Shown here piece by piece: positions 1 through 12,633 of a stretch of 64,000 nt of DNA. Origin of the DNA: Aeromicrobium sp. CnD17-E (GTDB lineage Bacteria; Actinomycetota; Actinomycetes; Propionibacteriales; Nocardioidaceae). The DNA lies in NCBI RefSeq assembly GCF_024124745.1, contig NZ_JAMXRU010000001.1:62001-126000 (forward strand). The letters run 5' to 3'. The translations under genes were made by a program, and so were the position numbers. Positions within the stretch are counted from its first letter, which is position 1. Each line of letters opens with the position of its first letter. The notes below the pieces were generated by a model. The model searched no databases and had not been told where the DNA came from. It saw only the letters and a list, made by a program, of their open reading frames with translations.

Positions 1-292
1 CGATGGTGGAGTGGAGCTGCTCGACCTCGGGGAACCCGCGGACCGCACGCACCACGTCCTTGCCCCGGTTCGGGGCGATCGAGACCATCGAGACGCCCCG
101 GATCGCATCGCGGTCCACGTCGTTGCCCACCGTGACGGTGAACCCCTCGATCACGCCGTCGGTGACCATCCGTTCGATGCGGGCCGCCACCGTCGAGCGG
201 TTCACCGCGACCTGGCGAGCCAGCTCGGCCACCGGCGTCCGGGCATCAGCTCGCAACAGGGACAGCAGCCTGTGATCCACGTCATCCAGCAC
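1..292 (-). CDS. Lrp/AsnC family transcriptional regulator (3' part beyond window)
   Basis: The reading frame runs from a GTG at 292 off the left edge, giving about 97 residues. It begins VLDDVDHRLLSLLRADARTP, the usual opening of the Lrp/AsnC helix-turn-helix, with recognition helix VNRSTVAARIERM near residues 30-43. After about residue 53 the ligand-binding RAM (ACT-like) domain begins. Lrp/AsnC proteins bind DNA as dimers or octamers and sense amino acids. It is divergent from the arginase-fold gene at 429, the classic layout for a local regulator of amino-acid catabolism. GTG 280 is an alternative start; no strong Shine-Dalgarno decides between them. The ligand is not visible from sequence. 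Confidence 0.85.
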   Translation of the reverse strand, partial: MLDDVDHRLLSLLRADARTPVAELARQVAVNRSTVAARIERMVTDGVIEGFTVTVGNDVDRDAIRGVSMVSIAPNRGKDVVRAVRGFPEVEQLHSTI

Positions 293-327
293 GACACATA
301 GCCTAGTCGACCTGCTCAGACTGTCCG

Positions 328-388
328 AGAAGCCACCAGAATGTCCGCTTCTTGAGGATTGAGCAACCACAACGCCGTTCCCTAGCGT
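328..388 (+). promoter_or_regulatory. Promoter and inverted repeat between Lrp and arginase-fold genes
   Basis: A sigma70-like promoter TTGAGC-18-TAGCGT lies at 359-388 and reads toward the gene at 429. Just upstream, AGAAGC and GCTTCT form an inverted repeat at 328-352 with a 13-nt spacer. Its position suggests an operator for the divergent Lrp/AsnC protein. This is inferred from position and pattern only. Confidence 0.4.
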
Positions 389-428
389 TGGTCACGACCG
401 ACGACCGACCGAGCACGAGGACCGTGAC

Positions 429-1283
429 GTGACCACGCAGACCACCCCCCAGACCCCGCTGCAGAGCGATGGCACGCAGGCTCCCATCGCCGTGACCCAC
501 TTCGCCGGACGCGCCGGGGACCACAACGACCACGCCATGGCCGCCTCCCCGCGGCTCGCGGCCGCGTTCGCCGACCGCTACCAGGTCACCCCGACCGTCG
601 TCGGCACTCCGCGGCCGGCCCTGTGCACCACCTGGGACGTCGAGCTCGAAGCCGCACGCGAGGAGCTCGCCGAGATGTCACAGCACTACCAGACCCTCTT
701 CGCCGCTGGCGCCACCCCCGTGACCGCGCTGAGCCGGTGCGCCGTCGCGCTGTCCACTCTTCCCGTCGTCGCCCAGCACCGCCCCGATGCCGTCGTGGTG
801 TGGTTCGACGCCCATGCCGACATCAACCTCCCCGAGAGCACCACGACGGGCTACCTCGGCGGCCTCGCACTGTCGGGCCCTCTGGGGCTGTGGGACTCGG
901 GGCTCGGCGCCGGCCTCGGCCTGGGCAACGCCATCCTTGCGGGCGTCCGCGACATCGACCCGCCGGAGAACGGGCTCATCGAGACCACCGACCTCACCCT
1001 GGTCTCCCCGGGCCCGGGCTTCGGGGACCGGCTCGGCGAAGCCGTGGCCGGACGCCCCGTCTACGTCCACGTCGACTGCGACGTGATGGACCCCGGCATC
1101 GTCCCCACCGACTACCTCGTCGCCGACGGCCTGAGCCTGACCGAGCTTCACGACGCAGCCGCCGCCCTGGCCCGCAGCGAGATCGTCGGCATCGAGGTGG
1201 GGGAGCTCGAGACGGTCACCGGCGAGGAGGACCTGACAGCGATCCTGACCGCCCTCGCCCCGGTGCTCGACGCCCTGCGCTGA
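429..1283 (+). CDS. Arginase/agmatinase-fold (ureohydrolase) family protein
   Basis: 284 residues. Ureohydrolases use two Mn ions to hydrolyse guanidino groups of arginine, agmatine or similar substrates. Two metal motifs are clear: WFDAHADIN (about residues 125-133) and HVDCDVMDP (about 217-225), plus a C-terminal EVGELE where the family has its conserved Glu. The first motif, normally GGDHS, reads LSRCAV here, so the usual metal-binding His is replaced by Cys. A Cys at this site also occurs in some arginase-like proteins, so substrate and metal content are uncertain. Start is GTG 429, preceded by a CGAGGA ribosome site at 414-419. The divergent Lrp gene suggests amino-acid-responsive control. 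Confidence 0.8.
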   Translation: MTTQTTPQTPLQSDGTQAPIAVTHFAGRAGDHNDHAMAASPRLAAAFADRYQVTPTVVGTPRPALCTTWDVELEAAREELAEMSQHYQTLFAAGATPVTALSRCAVALSTLPVVAQHRPDAVVVWFDAHADINLPESTTTGYLGGLALSGPLGLWDSGLGAGLGLGNAILAGVRDIDPPENGLIETTDLTLVSPGPGFGDRLGEAVAGRPVYVHVDCDVMDPGIVPTDYLVADGLSLTELHDAAAALARSEIVGIEVGELETVTGEEDLTAILTALAPVLDALR

Positions 1284-1402
1284 AGGGATGAGGACGCGTT
1301 CTCGCCTCGTTTCCGTGCGGGCAACCATCGGTCACACGGCGAACCTCGATACCTCGAGCGAACCAGCCTGCGCCGGACCCGGCGCCTGAGAGACTGGGGC
1401 GC

Positions 1403-3529
1403 ATGACGTCGAGCCCCCAGGACCTGCCCGTGCTCGCCGGCCGCCCGTTCCCGCTGGGGGCCCACCCGGAGGCGGGCGGTGTCCGCTTCGCCGTCGCCAG
1501 CAGCGTGGCCGAGCGGGTCGAGCTGTGCCTGGTCGACGACGACGGCAGCGAGCGACGGATCGAGCTGACCGAGCGCACCTTCGGGGTGTGGCACGGCCTC
1601 GTGCAGGGCGTGCTGCCCGGGCAGACGTACGGGTACCGCGTGCACGGGCCGTACGAGCCGAAGACCGGCCTGCGGTGCAACCCGCACAAGATCCTCCTCG
1701 ACCCGTACGCCCGCCGCGTCACCGGCGCGCTCACCGACATGGAGGCCGCCCGCGGGTGGGCCGACGACCCCGAGGGGGTCGAGATGTCGACCGTCGACTC
1801 CCTGGGCCACGTGCCGCTCGCCGTCGTCACCAGCCCCGGCGGACCCGACACCGGCACGAAGCCCGAGGTGCCGTTCGAGGAGACCGTCGTCCTCGAGCTG
1901 CACGTCAAGGGCTTCACGCAGCAGCACCCCGACGTCCCGGAGCAGCTGCGCGGCACCTACCTCGGCCTCGCCCACCCCGCCGTGGTCGAGCACCTGCTGC
2001 GGCTCGGCGTCACCACCGTCGAGCTGCTGCCCGTGCAGGCCTTCACCGACGAGCCGTCGCTCGTGGCCGCCGGTCGGCACAACTACTGGGGCTACTCCCC
2101 GCTCGGCTACTTCGCGCCGCACCCCGGGTACGCGAGCGAGCCCGGACGCGAGGTCGAGGAGTTCCGGACGATGGTCGCCGCGCTGCACGCCGCGGGCATC
2201 GAGGTGCTGGTCGACGTCGTCTACAACCACACCTGCGAGGGCGGCCCGGACGGCCCGACGCTCAGCCTCCGCGGGCTCGAGGCCCCGGCGTACTACCTGC
2301 ACGACGACGACGGGCACATGGCCGACATCACGGGCTGCGGCAACACGCTGGAGGCCGGGTCGCCCGCGGTGGTCCGGCTCGTGACCGACTCGCTGCGCTA
2401 CTGGACCACCGAGCTCGGCGTCGACGGGTTCCGCTTCGACCTCGCCTCGACGATGGGCCGCCCGCGCGGCGGCGCGTTCGACCGTGACAGCACCCTGCTG
2501 ACCGCCATCACGACCGACCCGGTGCTCGCCCGCTGCAAGCTCGTCGCCGAGCCGTGGGACGCGACCGGCGAGGGCTACCGTGTCGGCGCGTTCGGGGCCC
2601 AGTGGGCCGAGTGGAACGGCATGTACCGCGACACGGTGCGCGACTTCTGGCGCGGCGCGTCGGGCGGGGTCGACCAGCTCGCGTACCGGCTGTCGGGCTC
2701 CTCCGACCTGTACGACCACACGCTGCGTCGACCCTGGCAGTCGATCAACTTCGTCACCGCCCACGACGGGTTCACCCTGCGCGACCTCGTCTCCTACGAC
2801 CACAAGCACAACGAGGCCAACGGCGAGGACAACCGCGACGGGACCGACGACAACCGCTCCTGGAACCACGGTGTGGAGGGCGAGACCGACGACGCCGAGG
2901 TCGTGGCGCTACGGGCGCGTCAGGCGCGCAACCTGCTGGCCACGCTGCTGCTGTCGACCGGCACGCCGATGTTCGTCGCCGGCGACGAGCGCTGGCGCAC
3001 CCAGGGCGGCAACAACAACGCCTACTGCCTCGACGACGCGACCTCGTGGGTCGACTGGACCTCGACGCCCGAGAGCGACGCGATGCTCGCCTTCGCGCGG
3101 CGCGTCGTGCACCTGCGCGCCAACAGCCCGGCCCTGCGCCAGGCGGAGTTCTTCGACGGCCGCACCACGCCCACCGGACGCCCCGACCTGATCTGGCTGC
3201 GGCCGGACGGCCAGGAGATGACCGAGCCCGACTGGCTCGACCCGGAGCGGCGCACCCTCGGCATGTGGATCGACGGCTCCCACAGCCAGTCCCGCACCCG
3301 TGAGGGCGAGCTGCTCACCGACCACTCCTGGCTGCTCCTCCTGCACGCCGGGGCGGACCCGCTCGACGTCGTCCTGCCCGGCCCGGAGTTCGGGGAGACG
3401 TTCGAGCCGACCCTCGACACGACGTCGCCGGACGGGTCGCCTGCCACGACCGACCCGCTCCCGGCCGGCGGGCGCGTGACGGTGCAGGGCCGATCGCTCC
3501 TGCTGCTGAAGGCACCGCGCCAGGATTGA
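1403..3529 (+). CDS. glgX: Glycogen debranching enzyme GlgX
   Basis: 708 residues, full length for the isoamylase-type GH13 family that hydrolyses alpha-1,6 branches of glycogen in the cytoplasm. An N-terminal CBM48-like domain occupies about residues 10-150. The GH13 regions follow: DVVYNHT (about 270), GFRFDLA with the nucleophile Asp (about 345), AEPWD with the acid Glu (about 382) and AHDGF (about 453). [18 protein letters not shown] is typical of GlgX/TreX. Start is ATG 1403. It heads the co-directional alpha-glucan block, 91 bp before glgE; the gap shows no terminator, so shared transcription is plausible. Confidence 0.95.
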   Translation: MTSSPQDLPVLAGRPFPLGAHPEAGGVRFAVASSVAERVELCLVDDDGSERRIELTERTFGVWHGLVQGVLPGQTYGYRVHGPYEPKTGLRCNPHKILLDPYARRVTGALTDMEAARGWADDPEGVEMSTVDSLGHVPLAVVTSPGGPDTGTKPEVPFEETVVLELHVKGFTQQHPDVPEQLRGTYLGLAHPAVVEHLLRLGVTTVELLPVQAFTDEPSLVAAGRHNYWGYSPLGYFAPHPGYASEPGREVEEFRTMVAALHAAGIEVLVDVVYNHTCEGGPDGPTLSLRGLEAPAYYLHDDDGHMADITGCGNTLEAGSPAVVRLVTDSLRYWTTELGVDGFRFDLASTMGRPRGGAFDRDSTLLTAITTDPVLARCKLVAEPWDATGEGYRVGAFGAQWAEWNGMYRDTVRDFWRGASGGVDQLAYRLSGSSDLYDHTLRRPWQSINFVTAHDGFTLRDLVSYDHKHNEANGEDNRDGTDDNRSWNHGVEGETDDAEVVALRARQARNLLATLLLSTGTPMFVAGDERWRTQGGNNNAYCLDDATSWVDWTSTPESDAMLAFARRVVHLRANSPALRQAEFFDGRTTPTGRPDLIWLRPDGQEMTEPDWLDPERRTLGMWIDGSHSQSRTREGELLTDHSWLLLLHAGADPLDVVLPGPEFGETFEPTLDTTSPDGSPATTDPLPAGGRVTVQGRSLLLLKAPRQD

Positions 3530-3620
3530 CGCCTCGGCGGATCGCGCAACCCCTCGATCCTGGGTACGTTCGAGACGACGGCGGACCAGTCGTCGGACCC
3601 GAGCGACGGGAGTGCACCGC

Positions 3621-5591
3621 ATGACGGACCGGATCGGCATCGACGACGTCCGACCCTTGTCCGGCGACGGGACCTACCCGTCGAAGGCGGTCGTGGGCGA
3701 GCACGTCCCCGTGCGGGCCACGGTCTGGCGCGAGGGCCACGACGCCGTGGCGGCCACGGTCGCCTGGCGCGGTCCCGGGGAGCGGCGCGACCGCACCGTC
3801 CGGATGCACGAGCAGGGCACCGGCCTCGACCTCTTCGCCGCCACGATCGTCCCCGACGCCCCCGGGCTGTGGACCTTCCGCGTCGACGCGTGGAGCGACC
3901 CGTGGGCCACCGCGGTGCACGCCCTCGAGGCGAAGCTGGCGGCGGGCCAGACCCCCGCCGAGCTGGCCAACGACCTCGAGATCGCCGCCAGCCTGATCGA
4001 CGAGGTCGCCGCCCGACGCGACCGGCGCGCCGAGGCCGGCACGCTCACCGGTGCCGCCGCTGCGCTGCGCGACGACACCCTGCCCCTCGGTGCCCGCGTC
4101 GGCCCCGCGCTCGACGCAGCAGTCCGCACGGTGATGCACGACCACCCCGTGCGCCAGCTCCTCACCCGCGGCCCCGTCCGTCGTGTGTGGGTCGACCGGC
4201 GGCGCGCCGCGTTCGGCTCCTGGTACGAGCTCTTCCCCCGGTCCACGGGCGGTGTCGACGCCGACGGACGCCCGGTGCACGGCACGCTGCGCACGGCCGC
4301 CGACGCGCTCGACCGGGTGGCGGCCATGCAGTTCGACGTCGTCTACCTGCCCCCCATCCACCCGATCGGGCGCGAGAACCGCAAGGGACCGAACAACACC
4401 CTCACCCCCGGCCCCCACGACGTCGGCTCGCCCTGGGCCATCGGCGCCGCCGAGGGCGGTCACGACGCGATCCACCCCGAGCTCGGCGACGAGGCCGACT
4501 TCGCCGCCTTCGTAGCACGGGCCGAGGAGCTCGGGCTCGAGGTCGCCCTCGACCTCGCCCTCCAGGCCGCGCCCGACCACCCCTGGGTGCGCGAGCACCC
4601 CGACTTCTTCACGACGCTGCCCGACGGCACCATCGCCTACGCCGAGAACCCGCCGAAGAAGTACCAGGACATCTACCCCCTGAACTTCGACCTCGACCCC
4701 GACGGCATCTACGCCGAGGTGCTGCGCGTGACGCTGCACTGGGTCGAGCGCGGCGTGCGCATCTTCCGCGTCGACAACCCGCACACGAAGCCGCCGAGCT
4801 TCTGGGCGTGGCTCATCGCCGAGGTCAAGGAGCGCCACCCCGACGTGCTGTTCCTGTCCGAGGCGTTCACGCGTCCCGCGCGGCTCTGGGGGCTCGCCCG
4901 CCTGGGCTTCACGCAGAGCTACACCTACTTCACGTGGCGCACCACGAAGGAGGAGATCGTCGAGTTCGGCGAGGACCTGCGCGACCACTGGGACGAGGGT
5001 CGCGGCAACCTCTTCGTCAACACGCCCGACATCCTCCCCGAGCACCTGCAGGTGGGTGGCCCCGGCATGTTCGCGCTGCGCGCGGCGCTCGCGGCCACGC
5101 TCGCCCCCACGTGGGGCGTCTACTCCGGGTACGAGCTGTTCGAGGCCGAGGCCCTCCGCCCGGGCGCCGAGGAGTACCTGCACTCGGAGAAGTTCGAGCT
5201 GCGTCCGCGCGACTACGCAGCAGCTCTGGCCGAGGGGCGCTCGCTGGAGCCGTGGATCACCCGTCTGAACGAGATCCGCCGCGCCCACCCCGCGCTGCAG
5301 CAGATGCGCACCCTGCACTTCCACCACGTCGACCACGACGCGCTGCTCGCCTGGTCGAAGCGGGACCCCGAGACCGGCGACCTCGTCGTCGTGGTCCTCT
5401 CGCTCGACCCGCACGAGGCCCGCGAGGGCACGGTCTTCCTCGACCTCGACGTGCTCGGCCTGTCGCCCGACACCGAGCTCGTCGCGCACGACGAGGTGAC
5501 CGGCGAGACCTTCCCCTGGGGTCCGGCCACGTACGTGCGTCTCGACCCCGCCCGCGCGCCCGCGCACATCCTGCACGTGACCCCCCGATGA
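3621..5591 (+). CDS. glgE: Maltose-1-phosphate maltosyltransferase GlgE
   Basis: 656 residues. GlgE transfers maltosyl units from alpha-maltose 1-phosphate to the non-reducing end of alpha-1,4-glucan (GH13_3). Family signatures are present in order: [10 protein letters not shown] (about 202), [24 protein letters not shown], the nucleophile region [10 protein letters not shown] (Asp about 384), the acid/base region FLSEAFTRP (Glu about 413) and [11 protein letters not shown] 3621 is preferred over the in-frame GTG 3612, because the GACGGGAG ribosome site at 3606-3612 would overlap the GTG. The next gene treS starts 29 bp after the stop, with its own AGGAGG. All key residues look intact. Confidence 0.96.
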   Translation: MTDRIGIDDVRPLSGDGTYPSKAVVGEHVPVRATVWREGHDAVAATVAWRGPGERRDRTVRMHEQGTGLDLFAATIVPDAPGLWTFRVDAWSDPWATAVHALEAKLAAGQTPAELANDLEIAASLIDEVAARRDRRAEAGTLTGAAAALRDDTLPLGARVGPALDAAVRTVMHDHPVRQLLTRGPVRRVWVDRRRAAFGSWYELFPRSTGGVDADGRPVHGTLRTAADALDRVAAMQFDVVYLPPIHPIGRENRKGPNNTLTPGPHDVGSPWAIGAAEGGHDAIHPELGDEADFAAFVARAEELGLEVALDLALQAAPDHPWVREHPDFFTTLPDGTIAYAENPPKKYQDIYPLNFDLDPDGIYAEVLRVTLHWVERGVRIFRVDNPHTKPPSFWAWLIAEVKERHPDVLFLSEAFTRPARLWGLARLGFTQSYTYFTWRTTKEEIVEFGEDLRDHWDEGRGNLFVNTPDILPEHLQVGGPGMFALRAALAATLAPTWGVYSGYELFEAEALRPGAEEYLHSEKFELRPRDYAAALAEGRSLEPWITRLNEIRRAHPALQQMRTLHFHHVDHDALLAWSKRDPETGDLVVVVLSLDPHEAREGTVFLDLDVLGLSPDTELVAHDEVTGETFPWGPATYVRLDPARAPAHILHVTPR

Positions 5592-5620
5592 CCCCGCGCC
5601 CCCTCCCAGGAGGAGACCAG

Positions 5621-8835
<3,215 letters not shown>

Positions 8836-8836
8836 C

Positions 8837-10780
8837 ATGACGTCCGAGGACACCCCCACCCCCAGCGAATCGACCAGCGGCGAGCCGGCGGACGGCTGGC
8901 CCGTCGCGGTCGGCGAGCTCGACCTGCACCTCATCGGCGAGGGTCGCCACGAGCGGCTCTGGGACGTGCTGGGCGCCCACGTCCGCACCCACGACGGCAC
9001 CGACGGGCCCGTCGAGGGCACGTCGTTCGCGCTCTGGGCCCCGAACGCCCGCAGCGTGCAGGTCGTCGGCGACTTCAACGGCTGGGACGGCGGTGCGCAC
9101 GCGATGCGACCGCTCGGCGGACCGGGCGTCTGGGACCTCTTCGTCCCCGGCGTCGGCGCGGGCGCGCGGTACAAGTTCCGGGTCGAGGGCGCCGACGGCG
9201 CCTGGCACGAGAAGATCGACCCGCTCGCCTTCGGCACCGAGGTGCCGCCCGCCACGGCGTCGGTCGTCGTCGAGCCGACGCACCGCTGGCGCGACGACGC
9301 CTGGGTCGAGCAGCGTGACGCCACCCGGTGGACCGAGGCGCCGGTGAGCATCTACGAGGTGCACCTCGGGTCGTGGCGTCCCGGGCTGACGTACCGCGAG
9401 CTCGCCGAGGAGCTGGGCGACTACCTCCTCGAGATGGGCTTCACCCACGTCGAGCTGCTGCCCGTCGCCGAGCACCCCTTCGGCGGCTCGTGGGGCTACC
9501 AGGTCACGTCGTACTACGCGCCGACGTCGCGGTTCGGCTCCCCCGACGACTTCCGCTGGTTCGTCGACGAGCTGCACCAGCGCGGCCTCGGCGTCATCGT
9601 CGACTGGGTGCCCGCGCACTTCCCGAAGGACGAGTGGGCACTCGCCCGCTTCGACGGCACCGCGCTCTACGAGCACCCCGACCCGCGCCGCGGCGAGCAG
9701 CCCGACTGGGGCACCTACGTGTTCGACTTCGGCCGTCCGGAGGTGCGCAACTTCCTCGTCGCCAACGCGCTGTTCTGGCTCGAGGAGTTCCACCTCGACG
9801 GTCTGCGCGTCGACGCCGTCGCCTCGATGCTCTACCTCGACTACTCGCGCAACGACGGCGAGTGGGTGCCCAACAAGCACGGCGGCCGCGAGAACCTCGA
9901 GGCCGTCCAGCTGCTGCAGGAGCTGAACGCCACGGTCTACAAGCACCACCCCGGCGTGATGATGGTGGCCGAGGAGTCGACGGCCTGGCCCGGGGTCAGC
10001 GCCCCCACCGACGCGGGCGGCCTCGGCTTCGGCTTCAAGTGGAACATGGGCTGGATGCACGACACGCTCTCCTACCTGGGCCACGACCCCGTGCACCGCT
10101 CGTACCACCACGGGGAGATGACTTTCGCGATCGACTACGCCTGGACCGAGAACTTCGTGCTGCCGCTGTCGCACGACGAGGTCGTGCACGGCAAGGGCTC
10201 GCTGTGGGGCCGGATGCCGGGCGACGCCTGGAACAAGGCGGCGGGCGTGCGCGCGCTGCTGGCGTTCATGTGGGCCCATCCCGGCAAGCAGATGCTGTTC
10301 ATGGGTGGCGAGTTCGGGCAGGAGGGCGAGTGGGCGGAGTCCCGCGGGCTCGACTGGGACGAGCTGCGCGACCCGTTGCACGCGGGCGTCCTCGAGCTGG
10401 TCGCCGACCTGAACCAGACGTACCGCTCGACCCCGGCGCTCCACACCGCTGACACCACCCCCGACGGGTTCCGCTGGATCGACGCGTCCGACGTCGCGGG
10501 CAACGTCGTGTGCTTCCTGCGGATCGGCACCGACGGGTCGCAGCTGGCGTGCCTGGCGAACTTCTCCGGCGCACCGCACCACGACTACCGGGTCGGACTG
10601 CCGGCCCTGGGCCGGTGGCGCGAGGTGCTGAACACCGACGCGCAGGCGTACGGCGGCTCGGGCGTCGGCAACCTGGGATTGGTCGAGGCCGAGGGGATCC
10701 CGCACCACGGGTTCGCGGCGTCGGCCCTCGTCCAGCTGCCCCCGGCCGGGGTGCTCTGGCTGGAGCCCGACGCCATCTAG
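8837..10780 (+). CDS. glgB: 1,4-alpha-glucan branching enzyme GlgB
   Basis: 647 residues. GlgB cuts alpha-1,4 chains and re-attaches them through alpha-1,6 bonds. A CBM48 module spans about residues 50-150 ([21 protein letters not shown]). The GH13 regions are DWVPAHFP (about 255), [17 protein letters not shown] (nucleophile about 324), AEEST (about 377) and [13 protein letters not shown] (about 444). The protein is shorter than the roughly 730-residue GlgB of mycobacteria: the extra N-terminal module is missing and the CBM48 comes almost at once. ATG 8837 follows the mak stop by one base, completing the GlgE pathway in one transcription unit. Confidence 0.95.
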   Translation: MTSEDTPTPSESTSGEPADGWPVAVGELDLHLIGEGRHERLWDVLGAHVRTHDGTDGPVEGTSFALWAPNARSVQVVGDFNGWDGGAHAMRPLGGPGVWDLFVPGVGAGARYKFRVEGADGAWHEKIDPLAFGTEVPPATASVVVEPTHRWRDDAWVEQRDATRWTEAPVSIYEVHLGSWRPGLTYRELAEELGDYLLEMGFTHVELLPVAEHPFGGSWGYQVTSYYAPTSRFGSPDDFRWFVDELHQRGLGVIVDWVPAHFPKDEWALARFDGTALYEHPDPRRGEQPDWGTYVFDFGRPEVRNFLVANALFWLEEFHLDGLRVDAVASMLYLDYSRNDGEWVPNKHGGRENLEAVQLLQELNATVYKHHPGVMMVAEESTAWPGVSAPTDAGGLGFGFKWNMGWMHDTLSYLGHDPVHRSYHHGEMTFAIDYAWTENFVLPLSHDEVVHGKGSLWGRMPGDAWNKAAGVRALLAFMWAHPGKQMLFMGGEFGQEGEWAESRGLDWDELRDPLHAGVLELVADLNQTYRSTPALHTADTTPDGFRWIDASDVAGNVVCFLRIGTDGSQLACLANFSGAPHHDYRVGLPALGRWREVLNTDAQAYGGSGVGNLGLVEAEGIPHHGFAASALVQLPPAGVLWLEPDAI

Positions 10781-10790
10781 GGTGAGCCCC

Positions 10791-11975
10791 ATGACGACGT
10801 GGGGTGCCTCGAGCGAGGTCGGCCGCCTGCGGACGGTGCTGCTGCACCGGCCGGGCCAGGAGCTCGCGCGGCTGACGCCGCGCAACAACGACTCGCTGCT
10901 CTTCGACGGCATCCCCTGGCTGGGGCGCGCCCAGGACGAGCACGACGCGTTCGCGCAGGCGCTGCGCGACCACGACGTCGAGGTGCTGTACCTCGTCGAG
11001 CTGCTCACCGAGACGCTGGAGCAGGCCGACGCCCGGGCCGAGATCGTCGAGAGCACGACGTCGACGCTGCACCTCGGCGACAGCCTGCGTCGCTACCTGG
11101 TGGCCGCGCTGTCCGACCTCGCACCCGCGGACCTCGCCGCGGTCGTGACGGCGGGCCTGCGCAACGACGAGGTCGCGCACCGCAGCATCGTCACGAGCCT
11201 CCTGCGTCCCGACGACTTCCTCGTCGACCCGCTGCCCAACCTGCTCTTCACGCGTGACTCCTCCGTCTGGCTGCCCGACCGGGTGGCCGTCACGAGCCTG
11301 GCGATGCCGGCGCGCGTCCGCGAGACGCAGCTGACCGGCCTCGTGTACGCCCACCACCCGCGCTTCGCGGGCGTCGAGCGCGTCCACGGTCCGCACCTGG
11401 AGCACCTCGAGGGCGGCGACGTGCTGCTGCTCGCGCCCGGTGTCGTCGCGGTGGGCGTCGGGGAGCGGACGACTCCCGCCGGCTTCGAGCGGTTCGCGGC
11501 CACCGCGCTGCGTGCCGGTCTTGCCGAGTCGGTGCTGGCGGTGCCCATCGCCCAGGAACGCGCCACGATGCACCTCGACACGATCGTCACGATGGTCGAC
11601 GTCGACACCGTCGTCATCTACCCGAACATGGCCGACGAGCTGCGGGCGCTGGCGGTCACGCTCGACGCGGACGGCTCGCTGTCGGTGGCGCCGGAGCGGT
11701 CGTTCTTCGACGCCGCGGCCGACGCGATGGGCATCGAGCGCCTGCACCGCATCGACACCGGTCTCGACCCGGTGACCGCCGAGCGCGAGCAGTGGGACGA
11801 CGGCAACAACACCCTCGCCATCGACGCCCGCCTCGCCGTCGCCTACGAGCGCAACGAGCAGACCAACGCCCGCCTGGAGGAGCACGGCATCGAGGTCGTG
11901 GCCATCAGCGGCTCCGAGCTCGGCTCCGGCCGCGGCGGCCCCCGCTGCATGTCCTGCCCCGTCCTCCGCGACTGA
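10791..11975 (+). CDS. arcA: Arginine deiminase
   Basis: 394 residues. It hydrolyses arginine to citrulline and ammonia. Family marks include the N-terminal GRLRTVLLHRPGQEL, the substrate Asp-containing LFTRDSSVW, the catalytic HLDT (His) and the C-terminal GGPRCMSCP with the nucleophile Cys (about 386). ATG 10791 is preferred over GTG 10782, with AGGGTGAG at 10779-10785 as ribosome site. It begins only 10 bp after glgB with no visible terminator, so it is probably co-transcribed with the glucan genes. No arcB (ornithine carbamoyltransferase) or arcC (carbamate kinase) lies in the window. ArcA without arcBC could serve nitrogen release or acid resistance, but this is inference. Confidence 0.93.
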   Translation: MTTWGASSEVGRLRTVLLHRPGQELARLTPRNNDSLLFDGIPWLGRAQDEHDAFAQALRDHDVEVLYLVELLTETLEQADARAEIVESTTSTLHLGDSLRRYLVAALSDLAPADLAAVVTAGLRNDEVAHRSIVTSLLRPDDFLVDPLPNLLFTRDSSVWLPDRVAVTSLAMPARVRETQLTGLVYAHHPRFAGVERVHGPHLEHLEGGDVLLLAPGVVAVGVGERTTPAGFERFAATALRAGLAESVLAVPIAQERATMHLDTIVTMVDVDTVVIYPNMADELRALAVTLDADGSLSVAPERSFFDAAADAMGIERLHRIDTGLDPVTAEREQWDDGNNTLAIDARLAVAYERNEQTNARLEEHGIEVVAISGSELGSGRGGPRCMSCPVLRD

Positions 11976-12003
11976 CCCGCCCTCCCCCTCCCCCTCGCCG
12001 CCC

Positions 12004-12039
12004 GTGCGCGTTTACGTGGGGCCCCACCCAAACGCGCAC
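12004..12039. terminator. Palindromic bidirectional terminator, GTGGGGCCCCAC family (copy 1)
   Basis: Two 18-bp arms meet without a loop at a GGGG/CCCC centre and differ at two positions. It lies between convergent genes (arcA ends 11975, the hydrolase ends 12102). A half copy without its partner arm follows at about 12050-12063. There is no T-tract, so function as a terminator is inferred from position and stem strength. Confidence 0.6.
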
Positions 12040-12066
12040 TTCCGGCGCATGTTTGCGTGGGGCGGA

Positions 12067-12098
12067 GCCGGTTTACGTGGGGCCCCACGTCAACCGGC
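12067..12098. terminator. Palindromic bidirectional terminator, GTGGGGCCCCAC family (copy 2)
   Basis: Arms of 16 bp meet at GTGGGG/CCCCAC and differ at one position. The element ends 4 bp from the 3' end of the minus-strand gene at 12102 and would terminate that gene. It shares its core with copies at 12004, 21501 and 21562. Confidence 0.6.
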
Positions 12099-12101
12099 GG
12101 G

Positions 12102-12623
12102 TCAGGCGAGGGTGACCTGGGGCGCGTAGAGGGCCATGGCGTCGAGGGCGCGACGGTGGTTCGCAGGCGTCGAGCCGGCGCACGCGTCGACGGCCACGCG
12201 CACGGTCGCTGCCGCGTCGGCGGCGGCGAGCACGGTCGACAGGACGCAGCAGTCGGTCGAGACGCCAGCGACGACGAGGTCGGGCGCCTCGCCCGTCACC
12301 GTCCGCACGACGTCCCACTTGCCGAACGTCGGCGCGTCGACCACCGTCGACGCCGCCGCGACGTCGGCCAGCTCGGGGACGACGTCGAACATCGGGTCGT
12401 CGGCCGGTCGGTCGGCGAACGGCCACGCGTCGAAGTACGCGCGCCACGACCCGACCCGCTCGGCGTCGGGCGCGGGCACCCAGCGCGTGACGATCGTCGG
12501 CAGCGTCGCCGCCAGCGCGCGCACCGGCTCGAGGGTCGCCGCGAACATCGGCGATCCCCAGGGAGAGCCGGCGTCGGCGAAGACCCGCTGCGGGTCGACG
12601 ACGACCAGCCAGGTCCGGGTCAT
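12102..12623 (-). CDS. Isochorismatase-family cysteine hydrolase
   Basis: 173 residues of the isochorismatase-like hydrolase fold (nicotinamidase, biuret and isochorismate hydrolases). The catalytic triad is visible: Asp10 in VVVDPQ, Lys102 in FGKWD and Cys125 or Cys126 in VSTDCCVLST. ATG 12623 is chosen because GAGGG precedes it at a normal distance; a GTG at 12644 would overlap the upstream gene by 11 bases. It follows the NCS1 permease by 10 bp on the same strand, so a nucleobase, nicotinamide or allantoin-type amide carried by that permease is a reasonable substrate guess. The exact substrate cannot be read from sequence. Confidence 0.85.
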   Translation of the reverse strand: MTRTWLVVVDPQRVFADAGSPWGSPMFAATLEPVRALAATLPTIVTRWVPAPDAERVGSWRAYFDAWPFADRPADDPMFDVVPELADVAAASTVVDAPTFGKWDVVRTVTGEAPDLVVAGVSTDCCVLSTVLAAADAAATVRVAVDACAGSTPANHRRALDAMALYAPQVTLA

Positions 12624-12633
12624 GCCCCGACCC

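Noticed and set aside
3612-3620. GTG start for GlgE
   Set aside because: The ribosome binding site overlaps it; ATG 3621 has the correct distance.
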